This document shows, one piece after another, positions 25,971 through 33,767 of a DNA stretch of 38,121 bases (positions are counted from its first letter, which is position 1; the number at the start of each line of letters is the position of its first letter). Under the pieces are notes generated by a model, which did no database searches, was not told where the DNA came from, and worked only from the letters and a program-made list of their open reading frames with translations. Where the stretch lies: contig NZ_RXWZ01000155.1 of the NCBI RefSeq assembly GCF_003970575.1, forward strand, positions 1-38,121, written 5' to 3'. Source of the stretch: Mammaliicoccus fleurettii (lineage in GTDB: Bacteria; Bacillota; Bacilli; Staphylococcales; Staphylococcaceae). Both the position numbers and the translations under genes were made by a program.

Positions 25971-26477
25971 TTAGCCTAAAGTATAAGAAGCTGCTTCTGA
26001 CCATGTTTCGTCTTCATTTTGTTTCATTAATTTAATTGTGTCGATTGTTTCTGAATGATCGATTCCAGCCATTCTAACTTGTCCATAAATATCTTCAAAT
26101 TCTTGACTTGATAACCCCTGTGCAATTGTGAAGTGTGGAACGAATGGATGAGTACTTTCACCATAGAAGTCACCGTTATTGAATTTACTGTATAAAGAAA
26201 CTAATTCATCAGTTTTAGTAACTTTAAAATAAATTACATTTTTTGTTGGTGCAAAGCTTGATGCTTTTGAAACTTGAATTTCCACTGGTTCGAATTCTTT
26301 AGCTGTTTCTTCAAGTTTAGACTTAACCTCATCAAGCATATTATCATCAACTTCAAATTTTTCTTTAATTGTAATATGTGGTGTGATTAATGCGTAGTGC
26401 TTGTCATATCTTTTGCGATAAGCGTTCACTGCTTCTTGGAATGGTTTTGATGGAATAAGTACGATGCCTAATTTCAT
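25971..26477 (-). CDS. YjcG-like 2H phosphoesterase (2'-5' RNA ligase superfamily)
   Basis: The 168-residue cytoplasmic protein has the two HxT motifs of the 2H superfamily, HITI near residue 33 and HFTI near 118. Length and sequence blocks match Bacillus YjcG, whose substrate is unsettled; relatives act on cyclic or 2',5' nucleotide phosphates. It follows the esterase gene by 35 bases with a good AGGAGG site, so both form a leftward pair, as yjcH-yjcG do in Bacillus. Confidence 0.87.
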   Translation of the reverse strand: MKLGIVLIPSKPFQEAVNAYRKRYDKHYALITPHITIKEKFEVDDNMLDEVKSKLEETAKEFEPVEIQVSKASSFAPTKNVIYFKVTKTDELVSLYSKFNNGDFYGESTHPFVPHFTIAQGLSSQEFEDIYGQVRMAGIDHSETIDTIKLMKQNEDETWSEAASYTLG

Positions 26478-26512
26478 AATGATACTTCCTCCTTTGTTTG
26501 TCTTCCTTTTTA

Positions 26513-27262
26513 TTATATCAAATTTTTCTGATTTTGATGACTTAAAAAGTAACTTAATATATTTCCCAATTCAGGTTTCCATGTTTTCCAAGTATGTCCA
26601 CCATCTAATTCTTCATATTCATATGTTAAGTTAGCTTGTTTAACACGTTCACTAAATTCTCTATTAGGCGTTAAGAAATCTGCTAGATCTCCACTAATCA
26701 GTTTAAATGAATCTTCTTCTTTACCAATATAATGTTTAATTGTTAATAGATCTTTAGATAAACAATTTTGAAACTTTTCAGTTACCGTATCATTTATTAA
26801 TGGACTAAACAGCCCAAGTTGACTAAAATGATGTGGATATTCTAAACCAGTAACCAATGCTACACTTGCTGCAAGACTATCACCTAATAATACTCTTGCA
26901 TTTCCTACTTTTAAAGTTGAGAATGTTTTATCAATATAAGGACATAGTTCTTTTACAACAAATTGTGACATTTCTTTTCGGTGCTCTCCATCAGGATGAA
27001 ATTCTTTTCTTCTAAGTTCTACATCTTCATAGTGAACACCAACGATAATCGCTCTTTCTACTATTTCTGCAGTTCTTAACTTTTCATATTCTCGATGTAT
27101 TTGTCCAAATTGGAAAAAGTCTCTGCCATCAAATGTAATCACAACATGATGTTTATATAGATCAGTGTAGTCTTTAGGTAAGTAAATTGAGATCGTCACT
27201 TCCCTTTTTAAAAATTTACTTTCAAGTTTTATTTGGTCAACTAGACCTATTTTTTTCTCCAT
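26513..27262 (-). CDS. YjcH-like putative esterase (enterochelin-esterase family fold)
   Basis: The 249-residue protein has an alpha/beta hydrolase fold of the esterase D / Fes type. It has VITFDGRDFF in the first third, the nucleophile elbow GDSLAASVA, and the C-terminal GGHTWKTWK histidine. The substrate is unknown and there is no signal peptide. The start is ATG at 27262 with GGGAG eight bases upstream; an in-frame TTG at 27277 would lie upstream of that site. It has its own promoter with a dyad and a cre-like site. Confidence 0.85.
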   Translation of the reverse strand: MEKKIGLVDQIKLESKFLKREVTISIYLPKDYTDLYKHHVVITFDGRDFFQFGQIHREYEKLRTAEIVERAIIVGVHYEDVELRRKEFHPDGEHRKEMSQFVVKELCPYIDKTFSTLKVGNARVLLGDSLAASVALVTGLEYPHHFSQLGLFSPLINDTVTEKFQNCLSKDLLTIKHYIGKEEDSFKLISGDLADFLTPNREFSERVKQANLTYEYEELDGGHTWKTWKPELGNILSYFLSHQNQKNLI

Positions 27263-27268
27263 ATAAAA

Positions 27269-27331
27269 CGCTCCCAACTGTACATATAAGACTATTGTAC
27301 AGTAGAGAGCGTATATTTGAAAGCGTTTGAT
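27269..27331 (-). promoter_or_regulatory. Esterase promoter with nested dyad and cre-like site
   Basis: Read leftward, TTTCAA (27317-27322) and TACAAT (27294-27299) are 17 bases apart. ACTGTACA (27277-27284) and TGTACAGT (27296-27303) form a perfect dyad over the -10 and start point. CGCTC and GAGCG (27269-27273, 27307-27311) extend it and take in the ribosome-binding site. TGAAAGCGTTTGAT at 27318-27331 is one base off the CcpA cre consensus and overlaps the -35. Confidence 0.65.
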
Positions 27332-27340
27332 ATTGTTTAA

Positions 27341-28903
27341 TTACTTATCTTCTAATTCAAATTCTTTTAAACGTTTTGGATAATCTTCATGCCAGAATTT
27401 AGCATTAGGCACTTCGTCTGGTGCTGGTTTATAAATTGCATATTTACCAGTACCTTTTTGTTTTTTCTGGTTCTCAAAGTCTCGTAATGCTCGTAAAGCT
27501 GGTTTATGGAGTATCCATATAGCTACGATGTTTAACCATGCCATCATACCTACACCTAAATCACCCATTGCCCAGGCAACATCAGCTGTTTTTACACAAC
27601 CATAAACCGTAGCAGCTATTAAGATAAGTCTGACTAAAATAATCCATATTTTCTGCTTATCGGAAGGAATGATATAACTCACATTGGTTTCTGCAATATA
27701 ATAGTATGCCAGAATAGTTGTAAAGGCAAAGAAGAATAATGCAATAGCAATGAAGTACGAACCGAATCCAGAGTATCCTGGATCAAACGTATAACTATCT
27801 CCTTTAAAAGCTTTATCTATACCAGCTTGAGCGTACATTGCTGTACCTGTGACATCCTTACTACCATCGGCACTTTGTACATATATACCGTTATCATGCA
27901 TTAAATGAGGCGAACCATCTTTATTAGTCCCACCATCTGTTGTATTAAATGTACCAGACATTAAGATCATTAATGCTGTAGCAGTACATACTAATAAAGT
28001 ATCAATATATACTGAAAATGCTTGTACAAGTCCCTGTTTAGCTGGGTGTGATACTTCTGCAGCTGCAGCAGCATGTGGTCCAGTACCTTGACCTGCTTCA
28101 TTTGAATACAATCCACGTTTAACTCCGATTTCAATCATTGCACCAAATATACCACCAAAGGCAGCTTCAACACCAAATGCTGATTTGAAAATCATTGCTA
28201 TTAAACCTGGAACTGCATCAATATTTATAATAATTATTACAAATGCTAGACCTATGTATACAATGGCCATAAACGGTACAACTGCTGTTGCAACATTCGC
28301 AATCGCTTTAATACCACCGAAAATAATTAAGGCTAACAATACTGCTAATACGATAGCAATAATCCACGGATTTAAACCAAAAGCATTCTTCATAGATGAA
28401 GCGATGGCATTTGATTGTACACCTGGCAACAATAAGCCCACTGATAGAATTGTAACAAGTGCAAAAACGATACCATATATTCTACCAGTCTTACCTTTAA
28501 TACCTGACTCTATGTAGTATGCTGGTCCACCACGATATTGACCATTAATTTCTTTTTTATAAATTTGACCAAGTGTTGACTCTATAAATGCCGAACTTGC
28601 TCCAAGAAACGCAGTAGCCCACATCCAGAATACAGCACCAGGACCCCCGATGAAAATCGCTGTTGCTACACCGACAATATTACCTGTACCAACACGACCC
28701 GCTAATGATACTGCTATCGCTTGGAATGAGGATATACCAGTTGGTGATTTTTCCCCTTGAAACATTAACCTTATCATTTCTTTAAAGTGTCTAACTTGGA
28801 AGAACCTCATCATAAATGTAAATAAAATACCAGTCAGCAATAAACCGTATACCAACGCTTTACTCCAAACAATGTCATTTGCAAAGCTAACAATAGACTC
28901 CAT
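27341..28903 (-). CDS. alsT: AGCS-family Na+/amino-acid symporter AlsT
   Basis: This is a sodium-coupled amino-acid importer of the alanine/glycine:cation symporter family; the S. aureus AlsT is reported to import glutamine. The 520-residue protein has about ten or eleven membrane segments with the family blocks GRVGTGNIVGVATA, GGPAYYIESG and EAGQGTGPHAAAAAEV. The start is ATG at 28903 with AAAGGGGAG seven bases upstream; a longer frame would begin upstream of its promoter -10. It is probably a monocistronic gene, since the next gene has its own promoter. Confidence 0.92.
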   Translation of the reverse strand: MESIVSFANDIVWSKALVYGLLLTGILFTFMMRFFQVRHFKEMIRLMFQGEKSPTGISSFQAIAVSLAGRVGTGNIVGVATAIFIGGPGAVFWMWATAFLGASSAFIESTLGQIYKKEINGQYRGGPAYYIESGIKGKTGRIYGIVFALVTILSVGLLLPGVQSNAIASSMKNAFGLNPWIIAIVLAVLLALIIFGGIKAIANVATAVVPFMAIVYIGLAFVIIIINIDAVPGLIAMIFKSAFGVEAAFGGIFGAMIEIGVKRGLYSNEAGQGTGPHAAAAAEVSHPAKQGLVQAFSVYIDTLLVCTATALMILMSGTFNTTDGGTNKDGSPHLMHDNGIYVQSADGSKDVTGTAMYAQAGIDKAFKGDSYTFDPGYSGFGSYFIAIALFFFAFTTILAYYYIAETNVSYIIPSDKQKIWIILVRLILIAATVYGCVKTADVAWAMGDLGVGMMAWLNIVAIWILHKPALRALRDFENQKKQKGTGKYAIYKPAPDEVPNAKFWHEDYPKRLKEFELEDK

Positions 28904-28941
28904 AATCAATCTCCCCTTTGTTGTAAGCCTTAAGATAACCC

Positions 28942-28956
28942 CTTGTTCAGAAAATT
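28942..28956 (-). promoter_or_regulatory. Candidate CodY box in the alsT leader
   Basis: Read leftward, AATTTTCTGAACAAG matches 12 of 15 bases of the CodY consensus AATTTTCWGAAAATT, with the left 11 bases exact. It lies some 13-27 bases inside the predicted transcript, where a bound repressor could block elongation. Confidence 0.5.
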
Positions 28957-28975
28957 TCGAAATTACCTTGTTATG

Positions 28976-29003
28976 ATTATACCATGTATAAATACACAAT
29001 CAA
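28976..29003 (-). promoter_or_regulatory. Promoter of alsT
   Basis: Read leftward, TTGATT (28998-29003) and TATAAT (28976-28981) are 16 bases apart, about 75 bases upstream of the start codon. Confidence 0.75.
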
Positions 29004-29031
29004 TCATTTTTTAAAGTGAATCACACATTTT

Positions 29032-29045
29032 TGTAAGCGCTTACT
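29032..29045. promoter_or_regulatory. CcpA cre site upstream of alsT
   Basis: TGTAAGCGCTTACT is an almost perfect palindrome and a close match to cre (TGWAARCGYTWNCW). It lies about 30 bases upstream of the alsT -35 and about 140 upstream of the divergent promoter. Confidence 0.7.
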
Positions 29046-29185
29046 TCATTATCAAAAAGCTTTTCTTCATTAATACGTTAAAATCTCGCGTTAATATTAT
29101 ATTCATAATTACTTAATAATTATTCTAATCCGCACAACTTAAAAAAATTATATATATCTATATTTTTCAACAATATGATTTATCA

Positions 29186-29213
29186 TTGTTTAATCTGTAA
29201 TTTCCCTTATAAT
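29186..29213 (+). promoter_or_regulatory. Promoter of the AI-2E-type permease gene
   Basis: TTGTTT (29186-29191) and TATAAT (29208-29213) are 16 bases apart, 37 bases upstream of the start codon. Confidence 0.75.
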
Positions 29214-29250
29214 ATAAAAGTATGAGAAAGTTTGATAAGGAGGACTACTA

Positions 29251-30363
29251 TTGTTAAATAAAGCTTGGTTTCGTACAGGAATTGCCATTCTCCTAACATT
29301 TCTAATTATAAAAATATTTATGGAAATAAATGAAATATTTTATCCGGTCATTATCGTCGTAAAATCAATTTTACTTCCATTACTATTAGGTGGATTCTTG
29401 TTCTATATTTGTTTACCTTTTCAGAAAATGTTAGAAAAAAGAAAAGTACCTAGATGGGGTAGTATCTCTATTATATTAATTGCCTTAATGCTTGTAGTCA
29501 TATTATTTATTTCAATAATAGTGCCAGTATTAACTGATCAAATTAATAACTTGATTAAAAATCTACCTTATATACAACGAGAAATACAAAACGTCGTCGA
29601 TTACGCATTACAACAAAGAGACAGATTACCAGATAATATATCTCAAAAAATCAATGATTCTATTGAAAGTATAAGTGGCATAGTTACAGACATGATTACT
29701 AACTTATTCAGTTATATTTCTTCATTTGTATCAACAATATTCTTATTAATCTTAGTGCCATTCTTCTTAATATATATGTTAAAAGATCACGAAAGATTTA
29801 TTCCATTTATTGCAAAACCATTTAAAGGACGTACAAAATGGTTCGTAGTAAACTTAAGTAAAGATATTAACCAAACTTTACAATCATACATTCAAGGACA
29901 AGTTACAGTCAGTGTTATTCTAGGTGTGTTATTGTATTTAGGTTATACATTTGTAGATTTAGATTATGCTTTGTTATTAGCACTATTAGCTTTATTAACA
30001 AACATGATACCATTCTTAGGACCATGGTTAGCTTTTATACCAGCAGCAACAATTGCATTAATACAAGATCCAGTAATGCTTGTGTGGGTTAGTATTATAA
30101 CGTTAATTTGTCAACAACTAGAAGGTAACGTCATTACACCTAATATAATGGGTAAATCACTAAACATACATCCATTAACAATCATCACTGTTATTTTAGC
30201 AGCTGGTAATTTAGGCGGATTCGTAGCTATATTAATAGCGGTACCAACATATGCAGTCCTTAAGACAATTGTAAGAAATGTATATACACATAGACAATCA
30301 ATAAGTTCAACCGCAAGTAGAACAGTAGAAGACGATCCAATTCTAGATAATGATTTAAAATAA
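29251..30363 (+). CDS. AI-2E transporter-family (YdiK/PerM-type) membrane protein
   Basis: The 370-residue protein has about seven or eight membrane segments and a large soluble loop (about 75-150), the AI-2E/PerM layout. The conserved block LLALLALLTNMIPFLGPWLA comes near residue 245. Members include autoinducer-2 exporters and Na+/H+ antiporters, so the substrate is open. The start is TTG at 29251 with AAGGAGG eight bases upstream. It has its own promoter and terminator and so is a single-gene unit. Confidence 0.88.
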   Translation: MLNKAWFRTGIAILLTFLIIKIFMEINEIFYPVIIVVKSILLPLLLGGFLFYICLPFQKMLEKRKVPRWGSISIILIALMLVVILFISIIVPVLTDQINNLIKNLPYIQREIQNVVDYALQQRDRLPDNISQKINDSIESISGIVTDMITNLFSYISSFVSTIFLLILVPFFLIYMLKDHERFIPFIAKPFKGRTKWFVVNLSKDINQTLQSYIQGQVTVSVILGVLLYLGYTFVDLDYALLLALLALLTNMIPFLGPWLAFIPAATIALIQDPVMLVWVSIITLICQQLEGNVITPNIMGKSLNIHPLTIITVILAAGNLGGFVAILIAVPTYAVLKTIVRNVYTHRQSISSTASRTVEDDPILDNDLK

Positions 30364-30367
30364 AAAA

Positions 30368-30396
30368 CTGAAACCAATACTGGTTTCAGTTTTTTT
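30368..30396 (+). terminator. Terminator of the AI-2E-type gene
   Basis: ACTGAAACC pairs with GGTTTCAGT around AATACT, then T-run, starting a few bases after the stop codon. A-run upstream makes it partly bidirectional. Confidence 0.9.
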
Positions 30397-30419
30397 AATA
30401 TGAATTTTGAATCTCTTAG

Positions 30420-30821
30420 ATTAACTCTCTAATTAATCTACAACTTCACCTATCTCTTCGATTAACTACTCAATTAATCTACAACTTCACCTATCTCTTC
30501 GATTAACTACTCAATTAATCTACAACTTCACCTATCTCTTCGATTAACTACTCAATTAATCTACAACTTCATCCATCTCTTCGATTAACTCTCTAATTAA
30601 TCTACAACTTCACCTATCTCTTCGATTAACTACTCAATTAATCTACAACTTCACCTATCTCTTAGATTAACTACTCAATTAATCTACAACTTCACCTATC
30701 TCTTCGATTAACTACTCAATTAATCTACAACTTCATCCATCTCTTCGATTAACTCACTAATTAATCTACAACTTCTACCATCTCTTAGATTAACTACTGA
30801 CTTAATCTACAACTTCACTCA
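30420..30821. repeat. Tandem array of a 41-bp unit (about 9.8 copies)
   Basis: Units start at 30420 and every 41 bases to 30789; the last one decays. Each carries GATTAA...TTAATC as an inverted repeat, then CTACAACTTCACCTATCTCTT. The unit has about twelve C and one G, a strong strand skew. Variant bases repeat every four units: units 1 and 5 share CTCTCTA and units 4 and 8 share CATCCAT, so a 164-bp block was duplicated. There are no spacers, which excludes CRISPR. Confidence 0.95.
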
Positions 30822-30903
30822 TTTTTCCAAAAAATACTCATAACGTCTCTATTACTGATCACGAATCCTAATTTATTTCCAAATCTTTCTCATTATCCTA
30901 GAC

Positions 30904-30960
30904 AAAAACTCCATTCATACTATAACTTATGTTTATATAAGCTAATTATGAATGGAGTTT
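30904..30960 (-). terminator. Terminator of fabI
   Basis: AAACTCCATTCATA (30906-30919) pairs perfectly with TATGAATGGAGTTT (30947-30960), with an inner stem ACTTAT/ATAAGC. Read leftward, T-rich sequence follows. It starts 33 bases past the fabI stop. Confidence 0.82.
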
Positions 30961-30992
30961 ATTAATACTATTTCTTTATATGCTCAAATCTA

Positions 30993-31766
30993 TTATCTTA
31001 CGATGTGATAACCTGAGTCTACATGGATATTTTCGCCTGTTACGCCGCTTGAATAATCGCTTAATAGATAAGCTGCTGTTTTACCTACTTCAATTATATC
31101 TACATTTCGTTTTAATGGTGAGCGTTCTTCTATTTCTTTAAGTATTGAGTTAAATCCGCCTACTCCTTTTGCACTTAATGTACGAATTGGTCCAGCTGAA
31201 ATTGCATTAACTCTAATATTATCTTCACCTAAATCACGTGCTAAATATTTTACATTTGCTTCTAAACTTGCTTTTGCTACACCCATTACATTGTAGTTAG
31301 GTACTGCAAATTCTCCACCTAAATAAGTAGTCGCTACAATACTTCCACCTTCAGGCATAAGTTTTTTAGCTTCTCTAGCTACAATTGTTAAAGAGAATGA
31401 ACTAATATCTTGAGCTAATAAGAAGCCTTCGCGAGATGTATCTATAAATCTACCTCTTAAGTCTTCCATGTTAGCAAAAGCGATTGAATGATATACGCCA
31501 TCGATATGACCAAATTTTTTACCAATTTGTTCAAAAGCATTTACAACGTGATCATCTTGTTGAACATCACATTCATAAATATGTTGCTCTTTTTGATTTT
31601 TTAATTCTTCAAATAGTTTTTCTAATTGATTTTTACTACGTTCTTTTCTATATGTGAATACTAAGTTAGCACCTAATTCGTCTAACACTTTAGCTACACC
31701 AAAGCCAATACTTCTTTTGTTTGCAATACCCATGATTACATATGTTTTACCTTCTAAATTAAACAT
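30993..31766 (-). CDS. fabI: Enoyl-ACP reductase FabI
   Basis: FabI performs the last reduction of each fatty-acid elongation round, and it is the triclosan target in staphylococci. The 257-residue SDR enzyme has GIANKRSIGFG (about 13-23) for the cofactor, Tyr148, Tyr158 and Lys165 (YxxxMxxxK spacing), and the C-terminal GENIHVDSGYHI. Close similarity to S. aureus FabI suggests NADPH preference. AAAGGAG precedes the ATG. It is a single-gene unit with its own promoter. Confidence 0.96.
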   Translation of the reverse strand: MFNLEGKTYVIMGIANKRSIGFGVAKVLDELGANLVFTYRKERSKNQLEKLFEELKNQKEQHIYECDVQQDDHVVNAFEQIGKKFGHIDGVYHSIAFANMEDLRGRFIDTSREGFLLAQDISSFSLTIVAREAKKLMPEGGSIVATTYLGGEFAVPNYNVMGVAKASLEANVKYLARDLGEDNIRVNAISAGPIRTLSAKGVGGFNSILKEIEERSPLKRNVDIIEVGKTAAYLLSDYSSGVTGENIHVDSGYHIVR

Positions 31767-31823
31767 TAGTTATACTCCTTTAATATGTATATTATTCATA
31801 ACATTCACTCGTTATGATACCAC

Positions 31824-31850
31824 TGGTCAGACCACCTGACAAGCATTATA
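31824..31850 (-). promoter_or_regulatory. fabI promoter -10 with overlapping dyads at the start point
   Basis: Read leftward, TATAAT (31845-31850) is followed at once by GTCAG-GTGGT-CTGAC (31826-31840). That overlaps a second palindrome, TGGTC-T-GACCA (31824-31834). The -35 is poor. The dyads sit where an operator would block RNA polymerase. Confidence 0.5.
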
Positions 31851-31876
31851 CTTTCATTTTAAATTTTAAAAAAAGT

Positions 31877-31909
31877 AAAAATGAGGATTATTTGTACCTC
31901 CTCATTTTT
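31877..31909. terminator. Terminator at the end of the cpaA operon
   Basis: AAAAATGAGGA (31877-31887) pairs perfectly with TCCTCATTTTT (31899-31909). A long T-run follows on the leftward strand. It separates the operon from fabI. Confidence 0.88.
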
Positions 31910-31918
31910 ACTAAATTA

Positions 31919-33757
31919 TTATATAAATTCCATATCTTGTTTTAATTGTGAAACGTATTCTTTCGAACCAGTTACAATTAATTTATCACCATATTGTAGC
32001 TCCGTATCCCCGTGAGGCACGATTGAATCTTTTCCTCTAATAATACGAACAAAGATTACATCTCCTGCGAATGGGAATGATCTTAACAATACGTTGTGAT
32101 AGCTATGATTTTTCATTTCAATTTCATATAATGATGTTTCAACATTACTTAATAAGTTCAACATGTTTGGTGATTCAATTAAACCTTTAAGCAATATTTT
32201 ATTACTTAAGAAACTACTAAAGAATTCAATATTCTTACCATCAAATTCTACATCTTCAGAACCATTCTCTTGTTTACAAATGATTCTTTTAACTCCATGA
32301 TTATGTGCCATTAAAGCAACTTCTTTATTTATATCATCGTCATTTGCTGAACATACTATAATATCTGAATCGAATAAACCTAATTCAACTAATTCTTCTT
32401 CAATATAATCATCAAGTTCATATGTTTTAATACTTTGATCTAATTTTCTATTATCAGAAAGATCTTTTCTAAAGAACATAGTTGTTTGATAAATATGAGA
32501 GTGTATACTTTGAGCCACTGGAATAGACAGTTGGTTTTTACCAATAAAGCTCACTTTAACAATCGTCTTCGTTTCTTCAGGCATTGGGAACATTTTCTTA
32601 AATACAATTGGAACAAATACACAAGTTATAACTGCACTTAAAATTAGAATACCTGAAATTTCAGAACTAATTGTACCAAGTTGTTCAGCTATTTTTGCTG
32701 CTGCGATGACTAGTGATAATGTTGATGTTAATAAAAATGCTGATGAAATCGTTGTTTTTTTATCATACCATTTACCAATAAAAGCCACTGGAATAATCTT
32801 AGTAATTAAAAATGCAATAAACAGTAACGGTATAATAATTAGTAAACTCGGTTCTTTAACAAGTGAAGGTATATTGAGATTCACACCGACCATAATAAAG
32901 AATATAGGTATAAAGAAACCATATCCAAAGGAATCTAACTTTTCAACCATATCTTGGTCAGGACCTAATAATGAAACGATTACCCCTGCTAAGAAAGCAC
33001 CAAGTATGTTTTCAGCTCCTACACCTTCAGCTAATGCTACTAGTAAAATTATTAAAGCAAATACTGCACGTATACCGATTTGTGTCGTTCCTGATGTTAA
33101 ATTTTTTAAAAAAGGTGATTTTTTAAATAATCCCCCCATTATATAGAAGACAATACTGAATACTATCAATATTCCTATCAACCATAATGGTGAATCTCCT
33201 TTTGCATAAATTGTACCATAAACAGTTAATAACAACATAGTAGCTAAATCAGCTACTACTGCTACTAATAAGATGAATTGTCCAATATTAGTATGCATGA
33301 TATTCATTTCTTTTAACGTTGGTACTACAACACCTAAACTGATTGTCGAAATAATTATGACCATTAATAATACATCATCTATTAAACCAGTCCATTTAAA
33401 TATATAAGCTGCTAAAATAGACAACACCATAATTGCTGAGAAGACAACTGTTGTTAAATATATATTACTCGGTATATTTTTCGTATCTTCGTCAGAGTGT
33501 TTTTTCGTTTTAAAAGCATTAAAATCTATTTCTAATCCACTCAAAAACATTAAAAATATAAAACCTAATGTTGATAGTATAGATAACCATGCATCTTCTT
33601 TTACTAAACCAAATAATGAATCTCCAATAATGATCCCCATTATAATTTCAGCAACAACTACAGGTAAGAAAGAAATTTTAAGTCTATTAACAAGTATAGG
33701 TGTCAAAAATGCAGCTATAACAACGATAACAAGAGATGTAAAACTAGAATGCTCCAT
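31919..33757 (-). CDS. cpaA: CPA2-type monovalent cation/H+ antiporter CpaA
   Basis: This is a membrane cation/proton antiporter with a cytoplasmic regulatory tail. Of 612 residues, the first about 390 form some twelve membrane segments with FLAGVIVSLLG-type CPA2 blocks. Residues about 395-520 form an RCK_N-like fold without a clear GxGxxG, and about 530-612 an RCK_C (TrkA_C) domain ending GDKLIVTGSKEYV. In S. aureus the protein from this locus, between mgtE and fabI, binds c-di-AMP through RCK_C. It is last in the leftward operon, ten bases after mgtE. Confidence 0.9.
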   Translation of the reverse strand: MEHSSFTSLVIVVIAAFLTPILVNRLKISFLPVVVAEIIMGIIIGDSLFGLVKEDAWLSILSTLGFIFLMFLSGLEIDFNAFKTKKHSDEDTKNIPSNIYLTTVVFSAIMVLSILAAYIFKWTGLIDDVLLMVIIISTISLGVVVPTLKEMNIMHTNIGQFILLVAVVADLATMLLLTVYGTIYAKGDSPLWLIGILIVFSIVFYIMGGLFKKSPFLKNLTSGTTQIGIRAVFALIILLVALAEGVGAENILGAFLAGVIVSLLGPDQDMVEKLDSFGYGFFIPIFFIMVGVNLNIPSLVKEPSLLIIIPLLFIAFLITKIIPVAFIGKWYDKKTTISSAFLLTSTLSLVIAAAKIAEQLGTISSEISGILILSAVITCVFVPIVFKKMFPMPEETKTIVKVSFIGKNQLSIPVAQSIHSHIYQTTMFFRKDLSDNRKLDQSIKTYELDDYIEEELVELGLFDSDIIVCSANDDDINKEVALMAHNHGVKRIICKQENGSEDVEFDGKNIEFFSSFLSNKILLKGLIESPNMLNLLSNVETSLYEIEMKNHSYHNVLLRSFPFAGDVIFVRIIRGKDSIVPHGDTELQYGDKLIVTGSKEYVSQLKQDMEFI

Positions 33758-33767
33758 ATTATTCTCC

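Larger units (their letters stand above)
28904..29250. other. Regulatory interval between alsT and the AI-2E-type gene
   Basis: This 347-base gap between divergent genes holds the alsT leader with a CodY-like box, the alsT promoter, a near-perfect cre site, an AAAAGCTTTT palindrome near 29055, and the promoter of the rightward gene. I see no small gene in it. Confidence 0.75.
30364..30992. other. Gene-free interval with a 41-bp tandem array
   Basis: The interval lies between the converging AI-2E-type gene and fabI. It contains the terminator of the first, the tandem array, an unremarkable AT-rich piece (30822-30903), and the fabI terminator. No coding frame is supported. Confidence 0.8.

Noticed and set aside
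28185-28517. 110-codon open frame on the + strand inside alsT, with similar long antisense frames in mgtE (33826-34344) and cpaA (32706-33146)
   Set aside because: They are antisense shadows of well-supported membrane-protein genes, with low-complexity composition and no ribosome-binding site.
28904-29250. Glycine riboswitch or other aptamer upstream of alsT
   Set aside because: The predicted alsT leader is only about 66 bases and lacks the tandem aptamer features or a leader terminator.
30420-30821. CRISPR array
   Set aside because: Units are contiguous with no unique spacers and there are no cas genes; the same holds for the 40-bp array at 25571-25900.
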